Assembly: GCA_004794655.1 (NCBI GenBank)
Contig: SMMW01000523.1
Location: 744,001-808,000, forward strand
Direction: 5' to 3'
From: Marisa cornuarietis
Lineage: Eukaryota; Mollusca; Gastropoda; Architaenioglossa; Ampullariidae
DNA: 64,000 nt
The notes below the pieces were generated by a model, which ran no database searches, was not told the DNA's origin, and saw only the letters and a program-made list of their open reading frames with translations. Of the stretch, positions 41,403 through 54,575 are shown piece after piece (the stretch's first letter is position 1; each line of letters opens with the position of its first letter). The position numbers and the translations under genes are program-made.

Positions 41403-42255
41403 TGCTAGAAAGCAACTTGAATTCTGTAAAAACCAGAACAAATATGACCAAGGAAGGAAAAATGTTTTAAAAAAATCAGTTCTAGAAAGTTTTGGCTACA
41501 GAAACTTCTAACCCAAACAAACTCCGCTTCATTAAAATAAACATATCGTCGTTAATTAGCAGCTATGTGCAAATTGGAGGTTTTAAAAGCAGGAAGGTTT
41601 TCAGAAATGTGTGGGAAGCCTCATGCGTGGACCCCTCGATGTGAGCAAACAGCCTAAAAGGCGCCTCTCTCTTCCAATCGATGCTGGCGACCTTCGCCAT
41701 CTGGGAGCGCACCCCTCCCCATCCCCCTCGGTATAACACAAGCTGCATGCAAGCTGTGCGGTGGCGGGGGACGTCTCTGGTGGTGTTGTCGACTGTGTGT
41801 GGTAGGGGGCAGGGTGTCGAGGGACGAGAGCCTCAATGAGCGCATGCTGAATGATCAACAAATGAAGGAGCATCGGCTTACTTGTTTCATTTCTTATTGT
41901 ACAATAATTATTGCCGAGTGTATAACCTAGAACTGAGACAGGTAAGCGAGACTGATGGAGCTTCTGTGACGCCCTTTATCGTCGTTTTCATGAAGAAAAT
42001 CTTGTGTAAATGACAATTAATGGAGCAGACTGCATTCACCGATGTGATCGCGAAGCAGAGCGAACGGAGCTGGGCGTTTTATTATTTTTTAAACTGGTGT
42101 CCTGTGATAGAGACAGGAGACAGACTGTCCCGAAGACCACCTCCCTCCCCCCCCCAAAAAAAAAGCAGCTATTACAAGGAGGTGGGGGGACCGAACAAAG
42201 AACTGTCATGTGTAGTCGTCGGTGACTAAAGAGCTGTCGCCGTAAGCATGATCAG
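41403..42255. other. non-coding
   Basis: No supported frame. A C/A-rich run lies at 42144-42163. Confidence 0.35.
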
Positions 42256-42259
42256 ACCT

Positions 42260-42440
42260 GACGTCCCTGACAGATAGGAAGCAACGTCAAAGGACTGACA
42301 AGTGACAAAAACATTGTTAAGCGATTTACGTTCTTGACAAACAGGAGGCAACGTCAAAGGACTGACGTATTTGACAAGTGACAAAAACATTGTCAAGCGA
42401 TTTACGTCCTTGACATACAGGAGGCAACGTCGAACGTCTA
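42260..42440. repeat. tandem repeat, ~75-90-bp unit, about 2.3 copies
   Basis: Units contain GGAGGCAACGTCAAAGGACT, GACAAGTGACAAAAACATTG and AAGCGATTTACGT. Two nearly full copies and a partial third end at about 42440. Confidence 0.85.
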
Positions 42441-45400
42441 CACAAATAGGAAACAACCTCAATACGCGACTCCTCCTCGACAAGAAAGAGAAACATCCCA
42501 AACAGTCCATGCCCTTGACAACCAGCGAGCCCATTGTCTTAGATTTATTTGATAACATTTGATACACTGCTTCACGTGCTGCAACAACTGGCAAGGACTC
42601 GATCCAATATGAAGAACGTGTACGCATTTTATTTTTACATATGCACATATGCACGTACAAACATATTAAAACCATTTTTAATCTTCATTTTTATACATGC
42701 ACTTACACACGTATGGATATGTTTAAAAACACTTTTCTCGTCAATTTAGCACGCTTCCTCACAGGTATAGGGTTAAAAATAAAAACCACCGAACAGCATG
42801 AGGACATGAAGTATAAAATATAATTAAAGGTGATCTGATGTACAACTTGAGTATCTATAATAATCTCGCAGAAAATGTAAGTGTAGAAAATGATGGATGC
42901 AATTTATAGGCATGTGGCGTATTTTGCGTATAAGCTGTGTTGCGAATGTCCTGTGCGAGGCTTTGATAACGCTTACACTTCAAATGCGACCTGGTGTGGG
43001 CGGGGAAAGAGGAGGAGGGGTGAAGGACACAGGGAAATCCCCACTTGATATTCACCTCCTCCGCGTCCAGATCGAACTCAGCCATTCACTCTCAAGCCCA
43101 CGCGTGGCCCCAGACTGCAATGCCGGCCCATCCCAGCAGAACGCCATGCAGGGAATTAAGAAAAAAAATTGTGAGACGTGATGGGCGAGAAGGAAGGCCG
43201 GGCAGCGAGTGGAATGCACCTCGGCAAGGCTCGTCTCCCTTACCAACGTCTGACGCAGGGTGGCGCCGCTGTCAAAAAACGCCAGTTCTATTTCTAAAGC
43301 AGATCATTGAACAGGACTTGTTTATTTGTTTGTTTTTGAAAACTAAACTTTTTTGTTTCTGCTGACAACCTACATGACATACCTGTCACTTGCTGAATCA
43401 CGTGATCTGAGTCAGCGGTCCATTAGACGTTGGTCACGATGTCGCGCGGGTTCTTACCAGCGTAGTACGAGCTAAGAGTACAACACCACATGTAACAAAA
43501 CCTTCACGATTTCTCCCATCTACAAAGATGATGATGGTGGTGGTGGTGGTGGGGTGGGGGTGGATCTTGATGAGGGTAGCGGGGGAAGGGAGGGGGCAAA
43601 GACAAAGGCGAGGCTGCCAGACGCACGAGGTAGCGAACCACACCCCTTCGGCTGCATGGCGTGCAACCGCGGCGACACTAATAGTTCAAGCGGGAAGCAG
43701 ATGCAACCCGGTGAGGCCCGCCGCTCGCACAGTTTGTTTGCACAGCATTTTGATCAGCAGGCGTCTGTGAGTTGTAAGCCGGAGCCCAAAGGAAAGAACT
43801 CGACATTTCCGGTTCTATTTTTTACAAAAGCTGATTTAACACCTCTCTGTCTCTCTCTCCCCCCTATGCCCTTTACGACATGGTTCTCCGAGTAACGGTG
43901 GCAGCCAAGGAGTACGGATGTCGTGTGGGAAAGAGGGGGGGGGGCGGTGGTACTGTAGACGTGCCATTAGACGCCAAACTGGCTGATGGGAAACAGTTTT
44001 AAGCTTTGATTGCGTGGATGTACGAGCAAGTGATGCGATGGTCACCTTCAAGAATTGCGCAAACAAAGTCTTTGAGCTTTACCCCTTTTTGTGTCTGCGT
44101 GCCTGGCTCTCCTACGCGCGCGCACGTGTGTTTCTGTGTCTGCAAACAAGCCCACTATTTGTTGTTTAAAGACGAGCTAACGGTAAGATCCGCAGGTGTT
44201 GATAAAGTAGATGGGTGGGTGGGTAGTTAACTGAGTAGGGGAGAAAAAGGATCGGTACAGGAACTCCACTTTTACAGACACATTTTTTCTGTAATGTAGT
44301 GGAAGTTGAGTTAGTGGGTGGATAAGAAATAACTGAGATACGAGGGAAGTGGAGAAAAAAACACAACATATGATATCACAGAGCTAACAGCCTTTGACGA
44401 AGGGATGGGTATATACTCCATGAGGAAAGCCAAATAAGCAGCTGAATACAATTATTCCAGGCCTATACCGTCGATACAAGAATGCAATTTCCTGACTAAA
44501 TTTCTTCGTTTATATTTCTTACAACACTGATTCCTCACAAAAGCGCGCCTGCAGCTTCAGAATATAAGGTCTTTCCTCTCATGAATAAAAATGCTTGTTA
44601 ACATGCTTGGGTAAATGAGCGGCGTATTATGAATGAAAACAATCAGCCAACACCGGCTGCAGCCTGCCCCGGCCCAGCAGTGTTTTCGTAAAATTTCTAA
44701 AATTAGATAACACTTTCAAAGCCATAAAGTTCTTAATAGAAAAGCGTGTGCTGTTTTAAAATAGCAAATCTCCATCCATTCATCAGCGAACACCACTTCA
44801 GCTCAGCAGTGTTTTCCTGTGCTTAGATAACATTTATGACAAGAATGTAATGGACTAACATAATAGGTTATTTCATGAAAAAAATAAAGAGAGAGAGATT
44901 CTAAAATTGAACTTGTTAACAAGTTTGAACGGGTGTCTGATGCAACAACCCCTCGCCCGCTCTTTTGTACTTCCCTACTCGTCTCCGTTTTGCTTATGCC
45001 CTCCTGCCTAATAAAGTCCTCCCTTTCCCCCGCATTTGGAGTCTTCGTGTCCGATTCAATTTGTTTATCTACTTCTGAGAGAAGGAGCAAGAGGAAGGGA
45101 AGAACTGAGTGAACAAAAAGAGAGAGAAAAGGAGAAAGCGAACCCTTTTTCACGGTTTTTTTTTTGGGGGGAGGGGGGTCTACCTCGGAGAAACCGAGCG
45201 AGAAGGAGGAGAAACTGAATGAATAGAAGAGGGAGTCCTCCAGTTATGTGTGTGCTTCAGAAAGAGATTTAATGGGGAGACAGAATGAGCAGAAGAGGGA
45301 GAACACTGAACTCTAATCATGGCGACCCATATATAGCTTCAGTTTTGCTCTCTTCAATATAAACTAATGAATGTTGCCGTAAAGGATCCACAAACTTTCA

Positions 45401-48400
45401 GAAAAACAAGGTTGTCTGCACTCTGCAGGCATCATTTGTAGCACACATTGATTCGCTTTGAGACTGGTCAGATTAATATATAGTAAGTGAAATTAGCTAG
45501 TGTCATAAGAGAGCACCTGAACATACGTCCTGTCGCCACCGTGTTCCTCCCCCACACTGAACTCTAAGCACGAGAGAGAGAAAGAAAGAAAGAAAGAAAG
45601 AAAATGAGGGCCCTGCGGTGGCTTTATGTCGTCAGACTGGCCCACACTGGAAGTTATTCCCAAGTCGGTGACAAGCCTCCCCACCTGAAAACAATCTCGC
45701 TGTGTGATTTGCCGTCCGTCCTTTTCCCCAGCATTCTGTAGTTTGCCCGACTTCTCTCTCTCCCTGTCGCCGGCAAGTGAACTCGACTCAGCTGAAAGAC
45801 AGACGGGTCGTCTCCTACAGTCACCAGCGCGCCGATTATAATTTTTTTTTTTTTTTTTTTAACCTCTGCTAACGACGTTTTCCTCCTCGAGTGATGGCGT
45901 CAGCACACTCCACGTACGGGTGTGGTGCTGAGATGAGCAGTTCTCTCCCCTGCACGCACTCTTTATTCTCGACGGTACGCGGCTCACCCTCCACTTTCCC
46001 TCCTCTTCGCTTCCACGCTCTTCCCTTTCTCGCCACACACCATTGATTGTTGGGTTGGCAACAGAGAGGCCTCTTGTCTTTGCTGTGATGTCGCATGGGT
46101 TAAATCACAGCCCAGGCTGCACAAAGTGATGCAAGTCGATGTAATGCGTATTATTCAATAATTTCAAGGCGTTGATTATAAATGTGTTTATTCTTTTTGC
46201 TTTAAACATAATTGCATTGGATCAGCTCTTGTGGCGGCAATATTTGTCTACTCCTGACCTTAGTCGCTCGGTTGAACCTGTTCCTGTGTAGAATGTCGCC
46301 ACTTAAACACTGCGCAGTCTGAGCCCACAAATGTCCTCATGGCACACACACACACACACACAGAGCATGCTAAATTCAGTAGTCACTGTAGTTTTCATCA
46401 CTGTATGAAAGTCAAATGCAAGCAGGAACGTATGCTTGTATTTTGTATTCGTTTTGGCTGGTTGACTTCCAAACATTTCTTCTACTGATACCGCCAAACA
46501 TCCCCCTTCACATATTAAAACAAACAAAACATCACAAAATAGACTTATGTTTGAACCTTTCTTGATTTCATATATGCTATATGTGCAATATTGTAGTGAG
46601 GTTTATGGTTTATACTTCTTCCATAAATGTTGAAAGAGTTGGACTGCCACCTGTTTGCCTGAGGCTGTAATCATTAAGTGAAGGTAAAGTCGCTGTCGCT
46701 GTTTTGTCTGTTCGTGGCGGACTTTGCGGATGTTGCTTTACCCTTGTGAACTTACTTTATAAAACAATAACAAAGATCCCCTAGCAGGTGGAGTTGGGCG
46801 AATGGGGTAAAGTAACACAAAGCAATATCGAGGTGGCACTACTAAGGCAAAACGTGTATCCTAGATGTCTCCGTTGTATCCATGGGCAAAGCTTAATTTC
46901 CCTTCATTAATGAGGCCCCAGCTAATTATGTGCCCACCTTTCTGCCTATTTTTCAGTCCGCCTATAGGTTTGTATGTCTAGGTCACCTCATGGCTCCACA
47001 TGCTCCTCAATCACTGAATGTATATATGTCTCTTAATAGTTCTTAGGTCACAGTGTAATATCTCAATATGCGCCTGTATGTCTGCTTTCAATAGTTCTTA
47101 GGTCACATATGTACATTTGCTTACATTTGTCTGCCTGCCTTGTATGTCATTCCTCTCTTTGCCAGACGTCTTTCCCCGCCTGCCCCGCTCCCTCCCCCCA
47201 CCCCTGAATCCACATCGCCGTTGTGTGGTTCTGCAAAACGTGTCGGTATGCAACTGGACTAGACTGGCCATCATTCCTCCCTCGCTGACCTCTACTTACA
47301 GAATTCGATAGTGGTCATCGCCAGCAGTTCTTTCCTGTAGGAAATCTGGATAAGTATCTCCCAGAATAAGAGAAAGAAGTTGTTCGCTAAGTTTTGAAAA
47401 GAAAGCTTATTTCCGGTCACACGGAGATTGCCTTCACCTTCAAAGAACGTAGACCACAATTTCCCCCTACTCCTATTGCAAGATTAAATCACCAAAAGCA
47501 TCTTAAGTCGTAGTCTATGATTTAGCTAAGGTCACAGTATGATGTAGCTAAAGCCAGCTTCACACTTTTCTTCGTCTTCGGCGCGTAATACATGCCAATC
47601 ACTAGTCGGACCCATCGTTAGGGTTAGACGTAGTACAAGACAGCAGACGTAGAGGGATTGTGGGAGACAATTTCCATCTACAGTCAAGATCCCAGCAGGT
47701 TTCCTCCGAAAATAAATCAGTTTTCGCTGCAGACCATTTGGGGCTACGTGTTGCGCCCTAATATTTAGTCACACCGTGTAACGGCACCCTAATGCATCTC
47801 TCCACGCATGTGCATAGAACTCTATGATTTCAACACAAATGTGGAGACAAACAATTAAAGTTGAACGAAAATACGTGTATTTATAGCTGAGACTCGACCT
47901 TCGTGTGGGCAGATCGGTTATAATGCCTGTGCAAACGAAAATGGTCGTGATGGGTTCTGGCATCAGCGCTGGGACTTTGATGGATCACGTGACCCGTGTC
48001 AGCACGTCCATTGGAAATGTACACCCACAGACTTTTATGATTTCTGTGTGTACATCGATGCATCTTCACGAGTCATCAGTCGAGCATTTCCCGTACGTCA
48101 GTCAGTCAGTCAGTCAGTCTGGGTGTGAATGAGGGCTGATGGAGAAGGGTTGACGGGAAGGAAGACATACAGAGAACAAACGAGCGAGTTTGACAGGCTT
48201 GAGCTCCTGGAGTGATGCAAGGTCATGACGACAACCACTGCTTCGCTGACGTCCATGTCGGGTTGTGGCAGGTCCCTGGGTCTCTGTGTGACCACGTGAC
48301 CTGAAACCTATTTCCTGTGGTAAACAAATCGCACATACAGTGCACAGGTACAGTTACTACTATTACTGCAGCGTTGCCTAAATGAAATGTAAACAAAAAT

Positions 48401-48976
48401 TCGCTCATCAAGCACACAATCATGTCATGAAGTGATACATTTTATTAAAAGAATGGTCTGTGAAATAAAGATTTAGTGCTCAATGAACATAAACATTAAC
48501 TGATAAATATGGCGGTAATGGTGGTAAAAAATCGTTCTCAAATTTGCTCTAAACGCACACGTTAATTAATTGATACGTTTGATTACAGGACAAGTTAAAA
48601 AAAAATTCTTTTTAGCGAATACCTGCTGTCGTTTCATTCATAGAGACGGGCCCAAAAATTTAACTGTATGACATGCAACAGTATTAATCAACGGCTAATA
48701 ATTTAAGGTGCAATGTATAAGGAGCAAGACTTTTATCTGTTGATCTGTTTACAAAATACTTCGAGCATAATGAACTTTGGTCAGATTATAGCGGTCGACA
48801 CTTTTGACTCAAAATATATCCTGCCCTATGCATTTTTTATGGTCGTAATGAGCACCAAGAAAATGTTCCTTTTAAAAATTCTTATATTCTTTTATAAAAT
48901 CTTATGCGTTTTAGTGTTAACAGAGGAAGTTGTTGTTGCATTTGTTCTAGCAGCAGTTGTGGGAAGGCCTAAAGAC
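42441..48976. other. long non-coding stretch with simple repeats
   Basis: No convincing exon was recognised in 6.5 kb. Seen: GGT/GT-rich DNA near 43525-43560, a diverged direct repeat (CAGCAGTGTTTTC...AGATAACA) at about 44641-44730 and 44778-44840, GAAA repeats (45580-45604), poly-T (45841-45861), CA (46341-46362), two copies of AATAGTTCTTAGGTCACA near 47034 and 47089, and CAGT repeats (48097-48120). It could be intron or intergenic. Confidence 0.4.
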
Positions 48977-48979
48977 CTG

Positions 48980-49239
48980 GGGCCAGTTGCACAACACGTT
49001 TCTAAACCTTAAAACTGTTCTAAAGAAGCAAAATCTCTTCTTAGCCATTTTGATGCTTTGCAGAAAAACATACAAAAAATTGTACTGACAGGACGGAAAG
49101 TCAGACTTAACTTTATCATACATAAAGCAGTTTTAGTTTTAAAAATTCTAAAATTGTGGTGTGCACTTTAAACTACTTATCTAAATAGAGTCAAGGCCTA
49201 AAAGTGTTTAAAATTAGAAATGTGTTGTGCAACTGGCCC
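48980..49239. mobile_element. 260-bp Harbinger-type MITE
   Basis: Terminal inverted repeats of about 26 bp begin GGGCCAGTTGCACAACAC and continue with a TTTCTAA-like segment. The element is flanked by a 3-bp duplication CTG (48977-48979 and 49240-49242). The interior is AT-rich and non-coding. The CTG duplication fits the CWG target preference known for some Harbinger elements and equals that of the element at 7649-8820, though the terminal repeats differ. Confidence 0.85.
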
Positions 49240-49242
49240 CTG

Positions 49243-51930
49243 GAATTTTACCGGAAGTACCTGTAGTTGACGTTGCAATCAATTGTAGGCGGCTTTGCAA
49301 AGCAATCGGCTGCCGACAGAGCTCCGTAAAATTACCTATTTGTCTTTCAGCGGCTTATGTTTGTCTGGTTTTCCCCCCCCCCCCACCACCACCTCCTCTC
49401 TGCGATAGACCCGATCTCCCCAGCGACAGAGAAGGTAAGACACGAGGGCAGACAACGTCACGTCGTACATTTCCGGTTTGCCGTCTTTTTGACGTTGTCG
49501 GACGCCAGAGGGCCTGTTCAAAAAAAATAAAATAAAATAAATAAATAAAATCAATCGTTTTGGGAAACCAATAACTGACAACTGCAAGTTGCGGTGAAGA
49601 GCGTAAAAAGCGTAAATGTATACCAGCCTGCACTCATTTATATCCACTTCATGTCAGCAAATACTAAGCTACTGATAGTAAGCTATGATTCTCGTAGTTG
49701 AAAGCTTAAATGGTTCCCGCTTGTGTTTTTTTCTCTTCCCCGACTGTCACTCAAACTGCTATAATACCGGATCTGATATCTTATGCTTGACGTCACACTG
49801 GGACCTTGGCACTTTGGCAGCCATTATGTCTCACTGAAAACGGATATTTACATCGCGCTGGCTTAATTTACCTCGCATAAAATGAGCTACTCTATTGAAC
49901 TCTGGCTAATATGTGCCACACTGAACTTAACAACTTACATCGGTGTGTGTGTGTGTGACATTTACTCTGCACACGCCTGTCTCGCAACCAGTATTTGCTT
50001 TCCATGAGATCACTCGATCTTCTCTTACCATATACATGAGAGCTTTTCGCCAGACTGAAAACATACCAAACTCTCAATACTCTTAATACCAGCAACAAAA
50101 CAATCCCCCTTCTCTCCCCCCCCCAACCCCGAAAAAATCATTAGTATAAGCGAATATTCGAATGCATGTACACGGATATACACCAGAAAAATGATTGGAT
50201 TTAGTCGGATTTACACAAAATGGTCGATCTAGCTGCCCTTCACTGGTTTTCAATCAGCAAGCATGTCGACGATATCAGCGTCGTGTCTGATGTCCAGCAC
50301 AGCTGTCAACAGCTCGAGTAGCGCGGGGGGGGGTGGACAGGGAGCGAGGGGAGGGGGGAGTAGAACTGTCTCTGTGCCACCCATCATCGCAGTGCCACTC
50401 GGCGCGCTCGACAGCGGGGTCATGAGGTCATCGTCATCACGTCTGCGTGCACGGAAACAGGTTCGTCGCGACAGTTGCTCGAAATGTCACACACGCAAAC
50501 CCCTCATTCATGTGACACCATGGAACTTTCACCAGCTCGCTGGCAGCCTATAGTCCTCCACTCCACAGATTTGGTTTTAAACATAGACGACCTTAATTAC
50601 TAGACAACAGTTTAAAGTCAGTTTATATCTTTGTGTTTTGTCCCGAGGTTGAACCTTTTACGTGTTTAACAAAAGATGCTTATTAGTCCATAGCCTATTA
50701 TTATTGTTGTTGTTCTCGTTGCTGCTGTTAAAGCGAATGTTCCCGTTAATTTGAAAGACTGAAATTGAAAAGTGTTAAGCTGATTTAAAAGGGTGTTTTA
50801 CATCTAAAAAAAAAAAAAATAAAAACTAGCAGATAACTTCCCGTGGAGATAAATTTCATCCAAAAAAAAAATCATGTTGATATGGATTTGGCTTCGCTAT
50901 GTTCGAGAGTTAGTTAAATGCTGATTGAACCTTCCTGTATCTGATTTTATTTTAAAACATTTTTTTCTTATTTGTTTTTTAAAAACATGGGTCTTAATTA
51001 AAATTAGCTCAGACTTGCTGTCCGTGTGATCGATTCTGTCAAAGTTGAGGATTGGGAAATTTTCGTCTGATCCCTTTCTTATAGGCTAATCATAATTATA
51101 GTATCTGTCCTATTTTTTCCCCTGATCTTCTGCATTTAATTACCTCCGAATTCTAAATGTCCATCCATCTTGTGCCAAACAAAAAATCTCTTCCAATCAT
51201 CCAGAAACTTCAGTGTGGGAGCCAGGGATCACCTCGAGTCTAATGACTCTTTTTTATTAAGAGGAACAAAACAGAGTGTCTCTTTCTACTATTACTAATT
51301 TCCATTTGGTCTGGCGTTCTCTGGGCAAGCATTTGACATAAATAAGGCTAAATGATGCGCACGTGTCTCTGTACTTCACGTGGGCTGTCAGTGTCAGCCG
51401 CAGGCTGCGGGGCTCTGCTTTTTGTTGGCCTCACATTCATTCATGTTAATCAGTGACCCGAACTAGAAAAGGCAGACACCGTTTGCGAGAGGTGTATAAC
51501 GAGCGCGTGCGTGCACCGGGCAGTTAGTGTCACCCAGGACTTGAATCACGTTTCGCATTACGATTCAACTCGTGCGATATTCCACCACTCCTTTGCTACA
51601 CCGCAAAAAGTGTAAATTTGTTTATTCCAGGACTTCCTCGATTTATTGATCAGAACTAAAAAAGTTCCTGGCCAGATATCCTTTAGTTCGCTAAAAGTCG
51701 CACTCAAAACATTCTGAACTGCTTTTGCATCTCTCTGTTCCATCCTGTGCCAGGTTTTTCTTCATGCGTGATGCTGCTCATACTGCAACGAATTTCACGA
51801 AAATGTCTTGAAATACTGTCCTGAGATGAGTTTGATCACGGATCCTACGAGCCCGTGTTTCCGGTTCCGGTTTGCTGTTGTGAAGAGACGCAGACCATCA
51901 TTTAATTTTAATAAAGGTCAGTGGTCTGCA
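49243..51930. other. non-coding, AT-rich
   Basis: A CRE palindrome TGACGTCA lies at 49788-49795. Poly-C and A-rich runs are present (49374-49384, 50806-50818). Several TTAATTA-type homeodomain-like sites occur near 50990-51010. No gene is supported. Confidence 0.35.
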
Positions 51931-51935
51931 AACAA

Positions 51936-52061
51936 ATGGATTCGAAAAAATGGACAAGTGCAAATTGTTGCATTGTTGGATGTCATACCAATAAAGCGAG
52001 ATGTCGTTATCCTAAACAAAAAGTAAACATCTTTCCTCGTCGCCATCATAGCTTACAATAG
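51936..52061 (+). pseudogene. THAP-like zinc-finger N-terminus, short ORF
   Basis: The 41-codon frame reads MDSKKWTSANCCIVGCHTNK and then ARCRYPKQKVNIFPRRHH before TAG. The CCxVGC spacing followed by a basic stretch and an IFPR-like segment resembles the start of a C2CH THAP domain, found in THAP proteins and P-element-type transposases. A complete domain needs about 90 residues, and the second half (C-x2-H) is missing. It is best read as a degraded fragment of a transposase or THAP gene. The inverted-repeat unit directly downstream may be related. Confidence 0.4.
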
Positions 52062-52135
52062 CAACCGACCTTAGCAACGGGGGACTTCCCTATTGTCGTC
52101 TGCTAGTAAATGGCGTTGTCGTGAACTCAGTGCTA

Positions 52136-52595
52136 CCACGGACCTTCATATGTGGCATTTATTAAATTAATTCTTAAAGTATAGGCTTTTTGTAACAGAA
52201 TAATCTATATAATTGTTTCCAAAAAACCCCCAAAACTATGCTTTTTTTCAACAAATTGTTAATGGTAGAGAAAGTCAATGGCATCTGTTGTGACGATGTT
52301 TTTAGATGATAAAATTGATGATAAACCCACATGCGTTTTCTATAAACAACCAAAATACATTTTACAGAAAATACTCATGTTGATTTTGCAATCAGTCTTC
52401 TTTAACAAGGTTCTTATGACAGAAAAGCTTAATTACTTCTAACATTTCTTCGACTTTAGGAAAACCCGCCATTTTAAAATCGGAAACGGAAGTGAAAACC
52501 TAACTTTTGCAGGGTTTGTTACAATTGGTCACTCCTATGATAGCGCAAAGAGGCAACGAATGAAAGACACCCATCCAGTAGATGAAGGTCCGTGG
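52136..52595. mobile_element. inverted-repeat unit, 14-bp perfect ends
   Basis: CCACGGACCTTCAT at 52136-52149 is matched by its exact reverse complement at 52582-52595. A perfect 14-bp pair 446 bases apart is unlikely by chance. No clear target duplication is present (CTA versus TGA), so the transposon class is open. The unit encloses the promoter-like block and short ORF on the minus strand. Confidence 0.5.
52392..52472 (-). CDS. candidate short ORF or first exon behind an ETS/CCAAT block
   Basis: On the minus strand, CCAAT (in GACCAATTG near 52528) and CACTTCCG (ETS site near 52494) precede AAAATGGCGGG, a YY1-like start context. The frame reads MAGFPKVEEMLEVIKLFCHK and then NLVKED before TGA. 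A donor-like GAA followed by GTAATT lies after residue 12. The promoter-like order argues for a real 5' end, but it lies inside an inverted-repeat unit. It may be the promoter and first exon of a DNA transposon. No homologue is recognised. Confidence 0.3.
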   Translation of the reverse strand: MAGFPKVEEMLEVIKLFCHKNLVKED

Positions 52596-52599
52596 TGAA

Positions 52600-54494
52600 A
52601 TCGAAAACTCATTTGCAAAAGCCTCGTTTTAGTAGTTAATATTGTCGTGAAACTTCATCTGCCAGCAGTCTATTCTATATAAGGTTCGTGGTGTGATGCC
52701 GCTCACGAATGGAAACCACCTTCTATGGAATGACGATCGAAGTTTTAAAAAAAACTAACCCGGATGAAACATCCCTTGACCCTTCTAATGCGAGGAAAAC
52801 GCTGGATAGTTATTTTAGAACTAAATTTGTCGTCTTAGAATTCCCTGTTCTCCCAGAATAGAAGTTATTTCCTGTTACTCTGAAAAAGAGAGAGAATTTC
52901 ATTTCAATGAGTTGTGATGCAATCAATTTTTTTTACGAAAGTGAAATCCGTAAAATCACGGTATAATCTTATTTGCTCGACTCGAATCGACTACAAATTT
53001 CTTCAAAATTTACTCAATAGAAAAGTGTGTTTCTTTGCTGCAGAGAACATCTGCAGTGACTGACAGGTTGTCTCGCACATTGAGTAAAGGGAACGATGTT
53101 GAAGAACGACGGCTCCGAAGTTTCCACGCAGACAAAAGAACCAACTTGCTCCTCCCTATCACCCCCAACCACCCACTCTTCAAATTACACAAAAGACAAG
53201 CCTTGTATAGCAAGTCTTCCTAAAGTCAAGTCTAATGGTGATGCAAACATCACATGTAGAGCTAAACAAATGAGTATTTTGCTCTACATGTTTACTAATC
53301 TTTTTTCCTTCGATAGCTGCTGACGTAGGTTAATGAATTTTGTTTGTTTGTTTGTTTGTTTTGTTTGTTTGTTTGTTTGTTTGTTTAATCTCACTTCGAT
53401 AAATTTCAATCATCATTATTATCAACAGCAGCAGTAACAGATACCAGTAACTCACTCCCTCTCTCAGGTGAGATAAGGCAACGTTTCATCTTTGTTCCCT
53501 CGTATCCTTGATTCTTTCCCCAAAGCGATTACACATACGCAAACACATAAACACACACACACACACACAGATTGATCCTTTTCTACAATACCGCTTTGAT
53601 GAGATCACGTGTTAACTCGTCTACCTGTCATTCTCGGCCATTTCACCCTAAGAAATCGTAACAACCTTCAGTTTGCCCTCTGCTCTGCTGACAGATTACA
53701 CGCAGACTGTGTTTACACCTGTGATGGGCTTTTTTACCTGCTGACGACCTGATTCATGGGCTCAGCCCACAACTTGCGTGGGTGAAGTCTAAGCAAAGTC
53801 CGCATTTTCTGCTGCTGCTGCATGGCTTGTGCTGCTGATCAGCGTAACCGGCACACGCACAGACTTCCGAGTCTGCGGGCACACGTGACACGTTAACACC
53901 TCCGCAATTACACGCGAGGGTGTGCATCGCCCTATCAGGAGAGTTTCGCCAGCTCCTCTCAGGCCGCCGTTCGGGACTAACAGGAGGAGGTTGTCCTTTT
54001 GTTGTTTCAGCCATGTTGTTTGAACTCTGGTGTGTGTGTGTGTGTGACAACATCATGCACTTATGAATGAATGTATGTGCGTCTGAATGGTGATTGTGTG
54101 GAGGTCTTTTGCTGAGGATCAGTGCAGCGGGTCAGATTGTGTACTGGTGTTGCTGGTTGTTGATGTTATGTGGTGTTAAGGATTTTTCTACTAACAGTGT
54201 GAGCTACTTCCTACCCGTCCTCCGAGACTAATAAAGGTGTCTTGCCTTGCATATTGTAGTGTACATTTCTGGTCATACTGCAGTGCCTGATCGATTTGTG
54301 AACCCAAAGATGGCTGGTGGGTGGGAGATGGTTTATGTGGGATCAGCTTTGTCAAACCTAGTAGTGACCGGAATATCATTTATTGTGTCCTCGATAAAAC
54401 AAAAACTAGTGTCTGTCGCTTTAAAGATACATTGAAACTCTTATTATTGATTAATGAGTACACGCTACTGCTTTTTAAAAAACTTCTCTCTTTC

Positions 54495-54531
<37 letters not shown>

Positions 54532-54575
54532 AAGAGCAATATGCTATATATTTGTACGTACATCAATAAAACCCA
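52600..54575. other. non-coding with simple repeats
   Basis: TTTG repeat (53340-53387), CA repeat (53551-53571), TG repeats (54029-54047, 54497-54512) followed by GA (54513-54532). Short frames carry no motifs. Confidence 0.4.
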
